Notes under the pieces: model-generated
Told to the model about the DNA's origin: nothing
What the model saw: only the letters and a program-made list of their open reading frames with translations
The model's database searches: none
Made by a program: the position numbers and the translations under genes
NCBI GenBank assembly: GCA_946902985.2
Contig: OX336389.2
Span: forward strand, 1,081,389,788 to 1,081,453,787
Direction of reading: 5' to 3'
DNA: 64,000 nucleotides
Source of the DNA: Meconema thalassinum
Lineage: Eukaryota > Arthropoda > Insecta > Orthoptera > Tettigoniidae
In this document: positions 1 through 10,917 of the stretch, piece after piece
Layout of the letters: the number at the start of each line of letters is the position of its first letter
How positions within the stretch are numbered: the first letter of the stretch is position 1

Positions 1-176
1 GAAAAGACCTTTTACGACAGGCAGGGGATACCGTCGATGAATTTTCTCTTCCCATCAACAGGGAGTCTTCAAAATCAAAGTCAGTCATGTCAGTCTGTCT
101 TGTCGGCCCTATTAGTGTCCTCCTACGACAAGCAGAGCATACCGTGTGTGTATTCTAACCCGCAACCCACACGGGG
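1..176 (-). repeat. Fragments of a common arthropod interspersed repeat (head region)
   Basis: Two related segments, near 10-40 and 120-176, share the pattern TACGACARGCAGRGSATACC. On the minus strand this resembles the head of an interspersed repeat I recall from several insect genomes; what I recall as its distal part appears at about 54285-54555. The family name is not known to me, and the identification rests on memory. Confidence 0.35.
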
Positions 177-189
177 GTGTACCTAAAAG

Positions 190-1448
190 GATGTCTGTCG
201 CACCCAATGGGGATTATCCACACTCCAGTAATGCATATTATGACGATAAACGGTTCCATTGTTGTGGAATCGTGCTTCGTCCGTAAATAAGATGGTCGCT
301 AGAAAAGCCGGATCAGTTTCCACAGAACGCCACCCGTGCTTCGAAATCATGACCATGTATCTCCAGGTGTAAGTGCAGATGGTACGGGTGAGACCAGTGG
401 GTGTGCATTATCCGCATAACAGACGCTCGGCTGATGTTCGTCTCCAGTGCAATGGCCCGTGTGGTAGTATGAGGGTGACGCCGGATAGCGTCAAACACAA
501 CCTCTTCATTGTGAGCAGACGTCACGCGATGATCTCAAACAGGCCGTGTTTTTCCCAGGGATCCAGTATCTCCCAGGCGTCTTTCCACACTCCGAAATAC
601 CATGCCTGTCGGTCGTTGTCCATCCGGATAGAGTTCTTGGTACAGGCGATGCGCCTGGTATGCATTCTGTCGAGCTCCTCCATTAATATAACATATTCAG
701 GCGCGGATTCAAGGGGGGGGGGGTCACGGGGGTCATGACCCCCCCCCCCCCCCAAACGGAGAACAAATTTTTTACAAACTCAAAAAACCAAAACACAATA
801 ACCAGACAAATGAAACTTAACGAATTTTAACTGAAAAACAGGTTTTTTTTCATTTTATTCAATGCTGAAAATTTCTTTATTGCAATTATTATGTTCTGTT
901 ACAACTGTACTTATTTACTACTTCATACCTGTTATATAAAAACGAGTATTTATATAACAAAATCAACTCGTCTATTTTGTTTAGCAAACCTTGTGATTAC
1001 TGAATCGATGTTTATAGTGATGTCACGATGAATGTGCAGCAATGCACGAATAGGAATTTGGGGCTTTTTTCGCACCAAAAATTTTTTCCGACGTCCAAAC
1101 TGCAAGCTTGGTTGGCAATTTAAGCTGTGACTTTCTCCCTTTATCGGTACCAACCCGACTTGCCGAAACTGCAACGTACTTTGGTATTTTTCTCGAAGCT
1201 CGATGTAAAAGTCGCAAAACACGCCGTTGCAATTTGTACGAATATTTTAGGTGCGCTAAACGCATCAAATTTCTATCCATGTAGCTTGCAAGAAATTGGT
1301 CTGATTTTGTACGTTTGGTTATTTTGTGTTTGCGTTTTTAGTGATACCATTTTGCTTAACTATTTCGATTCTCTGACCCCCCCCCCCCCCAAATCCAAAC
1401 TCTAGATCCGCGCCTGAACATATTCATATGCTCTTCGCTGGAATACAT
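190..1448 (-). pseudogene. Decayed Tc1/mariner-type transposase with DUF4817-like N-terminus
   Basis: A cut-and-paste DNA transposase would bind its own terminal repeats and catalyse transposition with a DD(D/E) active site. Reading the minus strand, the N-terminus starts near 1448 (MYSSEEHMNM). After the inserted element at 698-1416 it resumes with a helix-turn-helix-like stretch NAYQAHRLYQELYP (about 600-650) and continues into TTTRAIALETNISRASVMRI (about 420-480), a typical second DNA-binding motif. It ends in a catalytic-domain piece with ILFTDEARFHNNG and MHYWSVDNPHW (about 195-290), which contains a catalytic Asp. At least two frameshifts separate these pieces, the segment between the HTH and the catalytic piece is short, and the C-terminal half is missing. 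The motif order and wording match insect mariner-like proteins carrying DUF4817. It is certainly non-functional. Confidence 0.7.
698..1416. mobile_element. hAT-like non-autonomous element, 719 bp, with perfect 8-bp TSD
   Basis: The ends are inverted: the left end reads CAGGCGCGGAT followed by a G run; the right end is the reverse complement, finishing in ATCCGCGCCTG after a C run. The 8-bp sequence AACATATT flanks both sides (690-697 and 1417-1424). An 8-bp duplication and termini beginning CAG are hallmarks of the hAT superfamily. Short minus-strand ORFs inside (950-1280) show no hAT transposase motif that I recognise, so it is probably a deletion derivative. It interrupts the mariner-type transposase remnant, so it is the younger insertion. 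Confidence 0.78.
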
Positions 1449-1694
1449 CTCGAGGCAGTGAATACGCTTCGTGTTGTGAATTACGTCGAAGGAGCGAGTT
1501 CGCGCAGCTACATACTGACTTGCCATCGCATGTTGTTTTCGTTCCAATGGGGCACACTTTGCCCTAACTGTGGTCTACGAACCTTGGAACATGTACGACG
1601 TTGCTAACTGGTTGCCTGTGCCCTAGCCAGAGACAATCACCTCCTCATCCTTGTCCAATCCAGCACCTTAGCTTATGCAACGATACACACGGTC

Positions 1695-2145
1695 TTCTTT
1701 TCTTTTTCTCTTTATTTGATCGCTTACCCTCCAAGCTCGGCTTTACCCTCGGACTTTGCGAGGGATCAGTCCTCTACCGTCGAATTCCAGGACAGTGCCT
1801 CGGAGCTGAACACACCTTGACAGCAGATACAACTGGGGATGGTGACAAGCCAATCGCCTAAGTGACCACGAACTTGGGTCTAATGAAGGAAAGGGCAGCG
1901 AAGGGAGTGGGAAGAAAGATGCCGTGGTCCGGTCGAAAGGAACCATCCCAGCAATCGCCTGGAGGAGACGTGGGAAACCACGGAAACCCACTTCTAGGAT
2001 GGCTGAGGCAGGAAGCGAACCTGCCTCTACTAAGTCTGTGTGCCTCACGAGGTTGGGTGAACCCCGTTCCAGGCCTCAGACCAGGAACAAAATTTCGTGG
2101 CAGAGCCGAGATTTGAACCCGGGCCTCCGCAGTGACATGGTCTTT
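1695..2145 (-). mobile_element. tRNA-derived SINE, family A (long form)
   Basis: Reading the minus strand, the copy shows the tRNA-related head (truncated near 2145), the second box-B-like motif reading as a GGTTCGCTTCCTGCCTCAGCC variant, the body CCGTGGTTTCCCACGTC, and the long 3' part ending GGGTAAGCGATCAAAT before an A-rich tail. It matches the copies at 2172-2632 and 30335-30560/53818-54095. Confidence 0.75.
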
Positions 2146-2171
2146 TACAGAACCAAATAAACAAATCGTGT

Positions 2172-2632
2172 CGCCTCCGTGGTGTAGTGGTAAGCGTGCA
2201 TAAATGCCACCCCGGAGGTCTGAGGTTCGATACCCGGCTCTAACAAGAAATTTGGCAAGTGGTATGAGGGCTGAAACGGGGTCTACTCAGCCTCGGGGAG
2301 TAGAGTAGAGTGGGTTCGATTCCCACCTCAGCCATCTACGAGTGGTTTTCCGTGGTTTCCCACTTCGTCTTCGGGCAAATGCTGGAAAGGTACAGTACCT
2401 AAACAAAGGCCACGACCGCCTCCTTCCCTCTTCCTTGCCTATCCCTCTCACTCTTCCCATCCCCTCATCAGGCCCTTGTTCACTTCGCAGGTGAGGCCAC
2501 CTGGGCGAATTGCTAGTCACACTCCCCAGTTGTATCCCCTGATTCAGAGCCTCAAGCTGCAGGACACCGTCCTTCGCTTAGTCCGCGGGAAAAGCCAACC
2601 CAGGAGGGTAAAACGATAACGAAAAAAAACAA
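2172..2632 (+). mobile_element. tRNA-derived SINE, family A (long form), near full length
   Basis: The head CGCCTCCGTGGTGTAGTGGT is a pol III A-box-type tRNA-like sequence, and GAGGTTCGATACCCGG is the B box. A second GGGTTCGATTCCCACCTCAG motif follows. The body (GGTTTTCCGTGGTTTCCCAC, GGGCAAATGC) leads to a 3' end reading GGAGGGTAAAACGATAACGA and an A-rich tail. It lies head to head with the copy at 1695-2145. Confidence 0.85.
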
Positions 2633-2985
2633 CTAATCAGTCTGTGAAAACGATTAAGTATATAACCTTGCCACTTGCCAGGCAACTCCAATCGCGCGCT
2701 TGCCATGTGAGCTACTGCGACATTTGACCTGCAGCGCGCACCTCCCGGTCTATACAATTCCTGCTCTCGGTGTGTTCGTGCACCTCTTGTTTTCAAGTGT
2801 GTGTTCTGCGTATCTCAGCTCGTTTAACGGGCTCATTCGAGGTACCCATACTGAATTAATAGTGGCGCTCACGATTCCTGCTGTCTTCTAGCCCGTTAAC
2901 ACACATCTCGTTATATTACCCCGGTTTAGGGAGAGGGACCTATGTCTTTCAGAATTGTAGTACATGTGACAGAATGCATAAAACT
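2633..2985. other. No feature recognised
   Basis: Mixed sequence between SINEs. I see no coding signal, tRNA or clear repeat here. Confidence 0.5.
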
Positions 2986-4423
2986 GGATCGCAAGGGGCC
3001 AGTGGACCGTTCGGTATGTAGGCCATAGAGTTTTGTAGACTACTATTACCTGAAGATACCGGTTGAGTTAGCCGTGCTCGTTACGGCGTGACTGCAGGCA
3101 GTCGCTCACATCCGGTAGGCGAGGAGGCTCGAAACCCTCCACCGGCAACCTTGAAGATGGTTTTCTGTAGTTTCCTATCTTCCTTCCAGGCAAATGCCGG
3201 GGTTAGTCCCCAACTATAGGCCACAGCCTCTACCTTCCAATTCCTCATCCTTACATTCACACTTTCCTCGCCAGACAACCACCACATGGGACGGTACTTG
3301 TAGCTCACCCCATGGGTGTCCGCATAGATGTAGCTGCAAACTTGAGCGAGCCGAACATGTACTCGGACACTCCCGGCACTAAAAGCCATACGCTTAAAAA
3401 TATAATATAAGAACATGAAGATTATTGCGTAAATGTATTATTCAAACTTCAATCGCATAATTAGGACACAAGAAATAACAAGTATTTCCATGAAGAAATG
3501 TGTAGCCCAGTTTCATTTATCCTGCTTATGTTAATTGCCTCTATCAACATACAAAATTCAGTTTGATTGCTGTAATAGATTCGTAGATATTGAGAACCGT
3601 CTAAATATATCGGATAGTCGACATGTTGGATTGTTATATATGTAGGCCTTAGAGTTATGTACTATTACATGAAGATTATTGTGTAAGAGTATTATTCAAA
3701 CTTCAATTGCATGATTAGGACACAATAAATGGTAAAAACGAGATTTTAAAATTTTGCACAGCCGCCATCTTCTGGTTCTGAAAAAAAAAATGAAATGAAT
3801 TAGATGCCAGTGGATTAAAATTTGTATAAGCATATACCATACCAAGTTTCACTGTGCTCATCCTTTTCAATATTCGCATTTCGCGTCGCCGGCAGGTTGG
3901 ATTTGTGATCACCAGGTTATGAAAGTTCCATAGGTGAACTTATGTTTATAGCCTCTGTCAACACACAAAATGTCAGTTTGACTGCTGTCAGATTATCAGA
4001 TTTTGTGATTCGTCTAAATATTTTGGATGCTCGCCATGTTGGATTGTAACATATGTAGGCCATAGAGTTATGTACTATTAGATGACTATTGTTGCGTAGG
4101 TTCATTATTCATCGCATGATTGCGACACAAAAAATTAAAACATAATTTTAAAAATTTGCACAGCTGCCATCTTGAGGTTATGTAAACAATTTGACAAAAA
4201 TATATGTCAGTGCATTGCAAAGTGTGTAAAGAATTGCTGTACCAAGTTTCACTGCGTTCGGATTTTTAACCCGCCAGAAAAGTCTATTTAAATGTTTCAA
4301 ATTCGCATGGTCGCCATGTTCGTTTTGTAGTTAACAGGTTTCTGAAAGTCCCATGAACGATTTTGTAGTAGTGCCTTTTACCACCGTACAAAATTTCAGG
4401 TTGATATGAGTAATAGATTCGGA
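2986..4423. repeat. Degenerate satellite-like array (CCGCCATCTTG / TGTAGGCCATAGAG motifs)
   Basis: Diverged monomers recur with the blocks TATGTAGGCCATAGAGTT, TGTACTATTACATGAAGAT, CGCATGATTAGGACACAA and GCACAGCCGCCATCTT. Occurrences lie near 3010, 3640, 4050 and 4790, so spacing is roughly 400-750 bp. The same blocks continue into the thrice-repeated segment starting at 4424. The SINE at 3061-3398 is inserted within one monomer: both flanks read TGAAGAT. No conserved reading frame is visible. Confidence 0.6.
3061..3398 (+). mobile_element. tRNA-derived SINE, family B
   Basis: The head GTTGAGTTAGCCGTGCTCGT and box B GAGGCTCGAAACCCTCC are tRNA-like. The body shares the GAAGATGGTTTTCTGTAG / CAGGCAAATGCCGGGGTT module. 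The 3' end reads CCCGGCACTAAAAGCCATAC before an A-rich tail. A second copy in reverse orientation lies at 28989-29316. The flanks CTGAAGAT and ATGAAGAT look like a short target duplication within the satellite monomer. Confidence 0.8.
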
Positions 4424-6095
4424 GATATAGAATGACAGTGAAATATTTCGTACAGCCGCCACGTTGGATTGTTGAAACGTAATAAAATTTGTAGGGCACG
4501 GTCGGGGTCGACCAAAATAGTACTATGACCTTACCGAATTTAATTGAAATCTATCCAGCCACTTAGATTTTATTAGTGGGGCGTGGGGGCTCACACACGG
4601 ACGCACACACACGGACAAAAGGTGAATCATAAGCCTATTTTTTCATAAATAGAAATAGGCTAAAAGCGAGATTTTAAAATTTGACACTGGCGCCATCTCG
4701 TGGTTAAAAAACAATTAAGTTTGATTGCTGTCACAGATTAGTTGACATTGAGAATCGTCTAAATATTTCGGATGGTCACCATATTGGATTTTTATATACT
4801 TTGTAGGCCATAGAGCTATGTACTATTAGATGATGATAATTGCGTAGGTTCATTGTTCAAACGTTGGTTTCGATCGCATGATTAGGACACAAGAAATTAA
4901 ACCTTAATTTTAAAATTTCGCACAGCCGCCATCTTGAAGTTATGTAAGCAATTGAGCTGAATAGGATGTCAGTGCATTACAAGATGCATACCATTTGATG
5001 TACCATGTGTGACGGCACTCGGATGGTTTAAATTCGAGAAAAGTCTATTTAAATACAACAACTTCGCTTGACCGCCATGTTCGTTTTGTAAAGAGGTTTT
5101 TGAGAGTCCCATCGTTACACTTCTATTAGTGCTTTTTTCCACCATACAAAACGTCAGGGTGATATCTGTAATAGTTTCGGAGATAAGGAATGCCGGTGAA
5201 ATATTTTGCACAGTTGCCATGTTGGATTGGTGCGATATAATAAAATTTGAAGAGCACAGTCGGGGTCGGACAATATAGTACCATGACCTTAACGAGTTTC
5301 GTTGAAATCGCTCCAGCAGTTTATATTTTATTAGGGAGAGGAGCGAGGCGACGGTCACATGCAAACACACACATACGTACACACACACGGACTATATGTG
5401 ATGTCATAGGCCTATCTTTCATAAATGTAAATAATAAAGGAAGCTTTTCAGTCGGTCAACACGACTGAATAGCTTTCATTATTAGAATTAAGCATCACTG
5501 AAAAATGGCTTCTATCACTACTAAATGACAATAGGCCAACAAGTAAACGAAAGGCAGGAACGGGAGGTTTAATTTAGAAAAGAAATACTATTATTGGTCA
5601 CAAAGGAGCTAAAGTTCCGCTTACACGTACCTTGAAGCTCGGTACAGTTGGGAGTCGAATTCCGACTGTAACGTTCCAGGGCTGTAACGTTCCACGCGCT
5701 CGTTCTGAGTTCCAAGTTACAGTTCCGGAACGATACCGCAAGCCAGCTCGGGGCCGCGGTATGGCGTACGTTGCGTAACGTGGAACACAAGCGGTACGTA
5801 ACGCATTTCAGTTCTGTTCCGTGTCCCTGATTGATTAGTTTAGTCGTTTATTAATATTAAGTTTTGACCAATTGAGTAGCTACAATTGAGATTTGGTAAA
5901 GATGGCGGCAAAATAAACATGACACTGAGGTGCCCTTTTCTAGTGCTACTTCTGTACAAAATGTCGTGTTTCAATTGATAGGGGGGAGCCGACATATACA
6001 CACACAGACACACAATGTTTCTTGAAAAAAGTCCCTTAATACTAGCCACGTTCTTCTACTGGCAGTGATCTGTAAGAAAATCAGGCATTTTTAGT
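4424..6095. repeat. Repeated block, copy A
   Basis: Starts at GATTCGGAGATATAGAATG and runs to CAGGCATTTTTAG. It is homologous over its length to 8503-10168 and, in shortened form, to 10917-12117. Contents in order: GCCGCCATGTTGG motifs, CA-rich stretches (ACACACGGACACAC type), a hairpin TTCAGTCG...CGACTGAA near 5447-5469, then the end of a hAT-like element (5611-5829). Copy A lacks the RTE LINE fragment seen directly left of copies B and C. No coding potential is evident. Confidence 0.7.
5611..5829. mobile_element. hAT-like element end (CGTAAC/GTTCC family), copy 1
   Basis: The segment is rich in short inverted words (GGAACG, CGTAAC, GTTCC) and ends in GTTCCGTGTCCCTG. Read from the right it begins CAGGGACACGGAAC, like a hAT-type terminus. 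Related copies end identically at 9909 and 13485. Only one end is clear, so the superfamily is a guess. Confidence 0.45.
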
Positions 6096-6469
6096 CTACT
6101 TTTGACATTTTGCAAAAATGAGGAAAAAGTAGACTTATGAGATCGATCCGGGAAAATGTGTTTCTGTCTGTCTATATGTCTGTCTGTCTGTCTGGCTCTG
6201 TGTGTGTCTCCCCCCCCCCCTATCAACTCATAAACGGCTTCAGCAATCGAAACCATTTTTTAGTATGAGTAAAGATGTATACCGGAATATCTCAAGCCCA
6301 TATTTGAAAATGATGTCAGTGCTACCAACTGCTGAAAAAACGCACTAGAAATTTGAGCTCCATGTTGGATATCTTGCAAGGTATGCATGGGAGCTATTCC
6401 AAAATTGGCACACAAGTAGATAATGCTATTTCTGTTTAATTTCCAGGAGGTCATGCGTGACAATGTTGC

Positions 6470-7310
6470 CAAAATAATTTTAAGCCTTCTGATAGGTCAA
6501 GTTTTTAAATGCATACAACTTCTGCACTATCAATTGGATTTCAACCAAATTTTGTATGTAATATGTGGACAGATATGACTGAGCGTATTCGTAAGAACCA
6601 CCAGGGCTGCCAACTGTTAATAATTGCTCTCTCTATTTTTTATCCAAATACCAAAATATCAGAAAGTATGCAAGCCGACAGCTTTAAACTATGCACACGT
6701 TTAGTACCTCAAATTTTAGATTAATTTGGAGTAAATTATATAGTCAGTTCTACCAACATGATTCTAAGCCTGCTGATAGCACCAAATTTTAAATACATGT
6801 AACTCCTATACTATCAGTTGGATTTCAACCAAATTTCGCATGTGCTATGTGTACCATAAAAGATATGACTATGCTTATTCTTAAGAGGAATCAGGGCTGC
6901 CAACTGTTAATAAATGCTGTCTATATATTTTTTCCCTAATATCAATAAATCAGAAAATATGCAAGCCAACAGCTCCATAATTTGCACACGTATAGCACCT
7001 GGCATTCTAGATAAATTTGGAGTAATCAATATAAGACAGTGCTACCAACATGATTCTATGTCTGCAGATAGGTTCAATTTTAAAAAACATGTAACTTGTA
7101 TACTAAAACTGGATTTCATCCATAATTGGCACAACAAGATATCATAATATTTCAGATCATTTCTGACCAGCACACGCATGACATTGTTGCCAAACATGCT
7201 TTTACGCGTGCTGATAAATCCAGAGTCTAACTGCATGTAAAGTTCATTGGAATTCAACCAAATTGTGTATTCTGTACCTTAAGAGATGGAACGAAGATGT
7301 ATATATTAAG
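6470..7310. repeat. Degenerate tandem repeat, about 285-bp monomers
   Basis: Three diverged monomers start near 6478, 6760 and 7050, with a shorter piece near 7200. Each carries a CTGATAG-type box, an AAATACATGTAACT-type box, then GGATTTCAACCAAATTT, then CAGGGCTGCCAACTGTTAAT and GCAAGCCAACAGCT. No frame is conserved. It looks like an old local satellite. Confidence 0.6.
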
Positions 7311-7466
7311 TCGCCAGGGCAGCCAACAGTACTGCTCTATTAGGCTACATTATGCCAGGTATATTTCGAACTAATTAGACATTTCGATATTAACAACTTA
7401 ATTTCGTCATTATTCTAGATAGGTTCATATACACTAGTTTAATCATTGGTATGAAACTTAATTTTA

Positions 7467-7697
7467 GGAAATAATAATAATGTTATTGGTTTTACGTCCC
7501 TTTTAACTACCCTGGCTTTTAGAGACGCCGGGGTGCCGGAATTTTGCCCCGAAGGGGATCTTTAACGTGCCAGTAAATCTACTGACACGGCTCCCTCGCA
7601 TTTGCGCACCCTCAAATGCCAGCTGACTGCGCCAGGTTTCGAACCTGCAACCTTGGGCTCAGCAAGCGAGAACGTTACCCCTGAGCCACGCAGCCAG
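7467..7697 (-). mobile_element. tRNA-derived SINE, family C
   Basis: On the minus strand the head GGCTGCGTGGCTCAGGGGTA and box B GGTTCGAAACC are tRNA-like. The body includes CTGGCACGTTAAAGATCCCC, and it ends in GGGACGTAAAACCAATAACA followed by ATT repeats. A diverged copy sits at 13488-13718. Confidence 0.8.
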
Positions 7698-7962
7698 ACT
7701 AATTTTAGGAAAAGTAGGCTCTTTAGTTCGTCACGGAACTTCTTGTTAGGGTTTTAATATGTGGTTGAAATTTGTTGCAGATGATTATTTTGTCATATTT
7801 TCATACATCATGTTGCGGTATGTTGATTTAGGCGTTCAATTTTCAATCCTTCTTTATGATGCACCATATAAGGTTTAATACCAAGCGACTTTTTAATGTT
7901 ACGCTACCGGTATACATTTATCTTGTGTCTTTGATATTTATCAATTCATTCATATCGGCTGA

Positions 7963-8501
7963 TGTTGTTGTTTGAGTCTTCAGTCTTTTGACTGGTTTTA
8001 TCCCGCTCTCCATGCCTCCCTGTCCTGAGCTAAGCGTTTCATCTCTACACAGCTACCACACCCCACATTCGAGGCAAACTGTTTAACATATTCTAATCTC
8101 GGTCTACCCCTACAGTTCTTGTCCTCGACCTTTCCTTCCATAACTAAGTTTGCTATTCCTGGGTGTCTTAGTATGTGTCCTACCAACCTATCTCTTCTCT
8201 TCATTAGCAGTCGCCAGAAACATCTCTCCTCTCCCACTCGCCTTAATAGCTCTTCGTTTGTAACCCTCTCTTCCCATCTGATCTTCATCATTCTCCTGTA
8301 ACACCACATTTCAAACGCTTCAAATCTCCTCTTTTCTGCTGCACCAATAGTCCAATTTTCACTTCCATAGAGTGCCACGCTCGATGTCAACAGATTCCTT
8401 TTCTGTAGAAATGCCTTCCTTGCCTGAGCCAACCTACTTCTTATATCCTCTTTCCTCCAACCATCACTGGTTATTTTGCTTCCTAAGTAACAGAAGTCTT
8501 C
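7963..8501 (-). mobile_element. RTE-type LINE, 5'-truncated 3' end (copy 1)
   Basis: The minus strand encodes the C-terminal end of an endonuclease/reverse-transcriptase polyprotein of the RTE clade. Motifs: FCYLGSKITSDG, RRFEAFEMWCYRRMMKI, RVTNEELLRRVGEERCFW, RDRLVGHILRHPG and CRGRPRLEYVKQ, ending near 7998. It is followed by a 3' UTR ending in an AAC-type tail at 7963. The RT catalytic domain is absent. About 15 codons seem deleted between LLTSS and VALYGS. It abuts repeated block B, and an almost identical arrangement occurs at 10381-10917. Confidence 0.82.
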
Positions 8502-8502
8502 T

Positions 8503-10168
8503 GAGATTCGGAGATATAGAATGCCAGTGAAATATATCGCACAGCCGCCATGTTGGATTATTGAAATGTAATAAAATTTGTTGGGCACGGTCGGGGTCGA
8601 CCTGAATAGTACTACAGTATGACCTTACAGACTTTAATAGAAATCTATCCAGCCACTTAGATTTTATTAGTGGGGGGTGGGGGCACACACACGGACACAC
8701 ACGGACAAAAGGTGATCTCATAAGCCTATTTTTTCATAGATAGAAATAGGCAAAAACGAGATTTTAAAATCTGACACTAGCGCCATCTCGTGGTTAAAAA
8801 AACAATTAAGTTTGATTGCTGTCAGAGATTAGTTGACATTGAGCATCGTCTAAATATTTCGGTTGGTCACCATATTGGATTTATATATACATTGTAGGCC
8901 ATAGAGCTATGTACTATTAGATGATGATTATTGCCTAGGTGCATTGTTCAAACGTTGGTTTCGATCGCATGATTAGGACACAAGAAATTAAACCTTAATT
9001 TTAAAATTTCGCACAGCCGCCATCTTGAAGTTATGTAAACAATTGAGCTGAATAGGATGTCAGTGCATTACAAGGTGTAGGCCTATACCATTTGCTGTAC
9101 CATGTGAGACGGTGCTCGGATGGTTTAAATGCGAGAGAAGTCTATTTAAATACAACAACTTCGCTTGGCCACCATGTTCGTTTTGTAAAGAGATTTTTGA
9201 GAGTCCCATCGTTACACTTCTATTAGTGCTTTTTTTCACCATACAAAACGTCTGTAATAGTTTCGGAGATATGGATTGCCGGTGAAATATTTCGCACAGT
9301 TGCCATGTTAGTTTGGTGTGATGTAATAAAATTTGAAGAGCACAGTCGGGTCGGACAAAACCTTACCGAGTTTCGTTGAAATCGCTCCAGCAGTTTAGAT
9401 TTTATTAGGGAGGGGAGCGAGGCGACGGACACATGCAAACACACACATACGTACACACACATGGACTATATGTGATGTCATAGGCCTATCTTTCATAAAT
9501 GTACATAGTAAAGGAAGCTTTTCAGTCGGTCAACACGTCTGAATAGCTTTCATTATTAGAATTAGGCATCACTGAAAAATGGCTTCTATCACTACTAAAT
9601 GAAAATAGGCCAACAAGTAAACGAAAAGCAAGAACGGGGGGGGGGGGGGTTAATTTAGAAAAGAAGTACTATTATTGGTCACAAAGGAGCTAAAGTTCCG
9701 CTAACACGTACCTTGATGCTCGGTACAGTTGGGAGTCGAGTTCCGACTGTAACGTTCCAGGGCTGTAACGTTCCACACGCTCGTACCGAGTTCCAAGTTT
9801 CAGTTACGGAACTATACCACAAGCCAGCTCGGGGCCGCGGTATGGCATACGTTACGTAACGTGGAACACAGCGGTACGTAACGCATTTCAGTTCGGTTCC
9901 GTGTCCCTGATGATTAGTTTAGTCGTTTATTAATGTTACGTTTTGACCAATTGAGTAGCCACAATTGAGATTTAGTAAAGATGGCGGCAAAATAAACATG
10001 ACACTGAGGTGCCCGTTTCTATTCCAGCTCTGTACAAAATTTTGTGTTTCAATTGAAAGGGGGGAGCAGACATATACACACACAGACACATAATGTTTCT
10101 TGAAAAAAGTCCCTTAATATTAGCCACGTTCTTCTACTGGCAGTGATCTGTAAGAAAATCAGGCATTT
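8503..10168. repeat. Repeated block, copy B
   Basis: Homologous to copy A (4424-6095), including the GTTCC-family element end at 9687-9909. Together with upstream 7745-8502 it forms a unit of about 2.4 kb that recurs immediately to the right (10171-12117). The junction at about 10170 joins the end-of-block motif GGCATTTTTAG to the start-of-unit motif GTTTTAATAAGTG. Confidence 0.7.
9687..9909. mobile_element. hAT-like element end (CGTAAC/GTTCC family), copy 2
   Basis: Near-identical to 5611-5829 as part of the segmental duplication, ending GGTTCCGTGTCCCTG. Confidence 0.45.
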
Positions 10169-10380
10169 TTAGAGTTTTAATAAGTGTTTGAAATTTGTTG
10201 CAAATTATTATTTTATCATATTTTCATACATCATGTTACGGTATGTTGATTTAGGCGTTCAATTTTCCATCCTTCTTTATGGTGCACCATATAAGGTTTA
10301 ATACCAAGGGACTTTTCAGTGTTATGCTATACATTTATCTTGTGTCTTTGATATTTAACAATTCATTCATATCGGCTGAT

Positions 10381-10917
10381 GTTGTTGTTTGAGTCTTCAG
10401 TGTTTTGACTGGTTTTATCCCGCTCTCCATGCCTCCCTGTCCTGAGCTAAGCGTTTCATCTCTACATAGCTACCACACCATACATTCTTGGCAAACTGTT
10501 TAACATATTCTAATCTTGGTCTACCCCTACAGTTCCTGTCCTCGACCCTTCCTTCCATAACTAAGTTTGCTATTCCTGGGTGTCTTAGTATGTGTCCTAC
10601 CAACCTATCTCTTCTCTTCATTAGCAGTCGCCAGAAACATCTCTCCTCTCCCACTCGTCTTAATACTTCTTCGTTTGTAACCCTCTCTTCCCATCTCATC
10701 TTCATCATTCTCCTGTAACACCACATTTCAAACGCTTCAAATCTCCTCTTTTCTGCTGCATCAATAGTCCAATTTTCACTTCCATAGAGTGTCAGGCTCC
10801 ATGTCAACAGATTCCTTTTCTGTAGAAATGCCTTCCTTGCCTGAGCCAACCTACTTCTTATATCCTCTTTCCTCCATCCATCACTGGTTATTTTGCTTCC
10901 TAAGTAACAGAAGTCTT
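10381..10917 (-). mobile_element. RTE-type LINE, 5'-truncated 3' end (copy 2)
   Basis: Same fragment, junction and internal deletion as 7963-8501, with scattered substitutions. The minus-strand reading frame is open from the junction through to about 10415 and encodes FCYLGSKITSDG, EAFEMWCYRRMMKMRW, RVTNEEVLRRVGEERCFW and CRGRPRLEYVKQ. It was duplicated with its surroundings rather than inserted twice, because both breakpoints are shared. Confidence 0.82.

Noticed and set aside
2161..2330. tRNA gene at the start of the SINE
   Set aside because: A and B boxes are present but no cloverleaf closes, and the sequence continues into a SINE body.
10488..10718. 76-codon plus-strand ORF similar to one at 8119-8301
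   Set aside because: Antisense shadows of the RTE LINE coding region.
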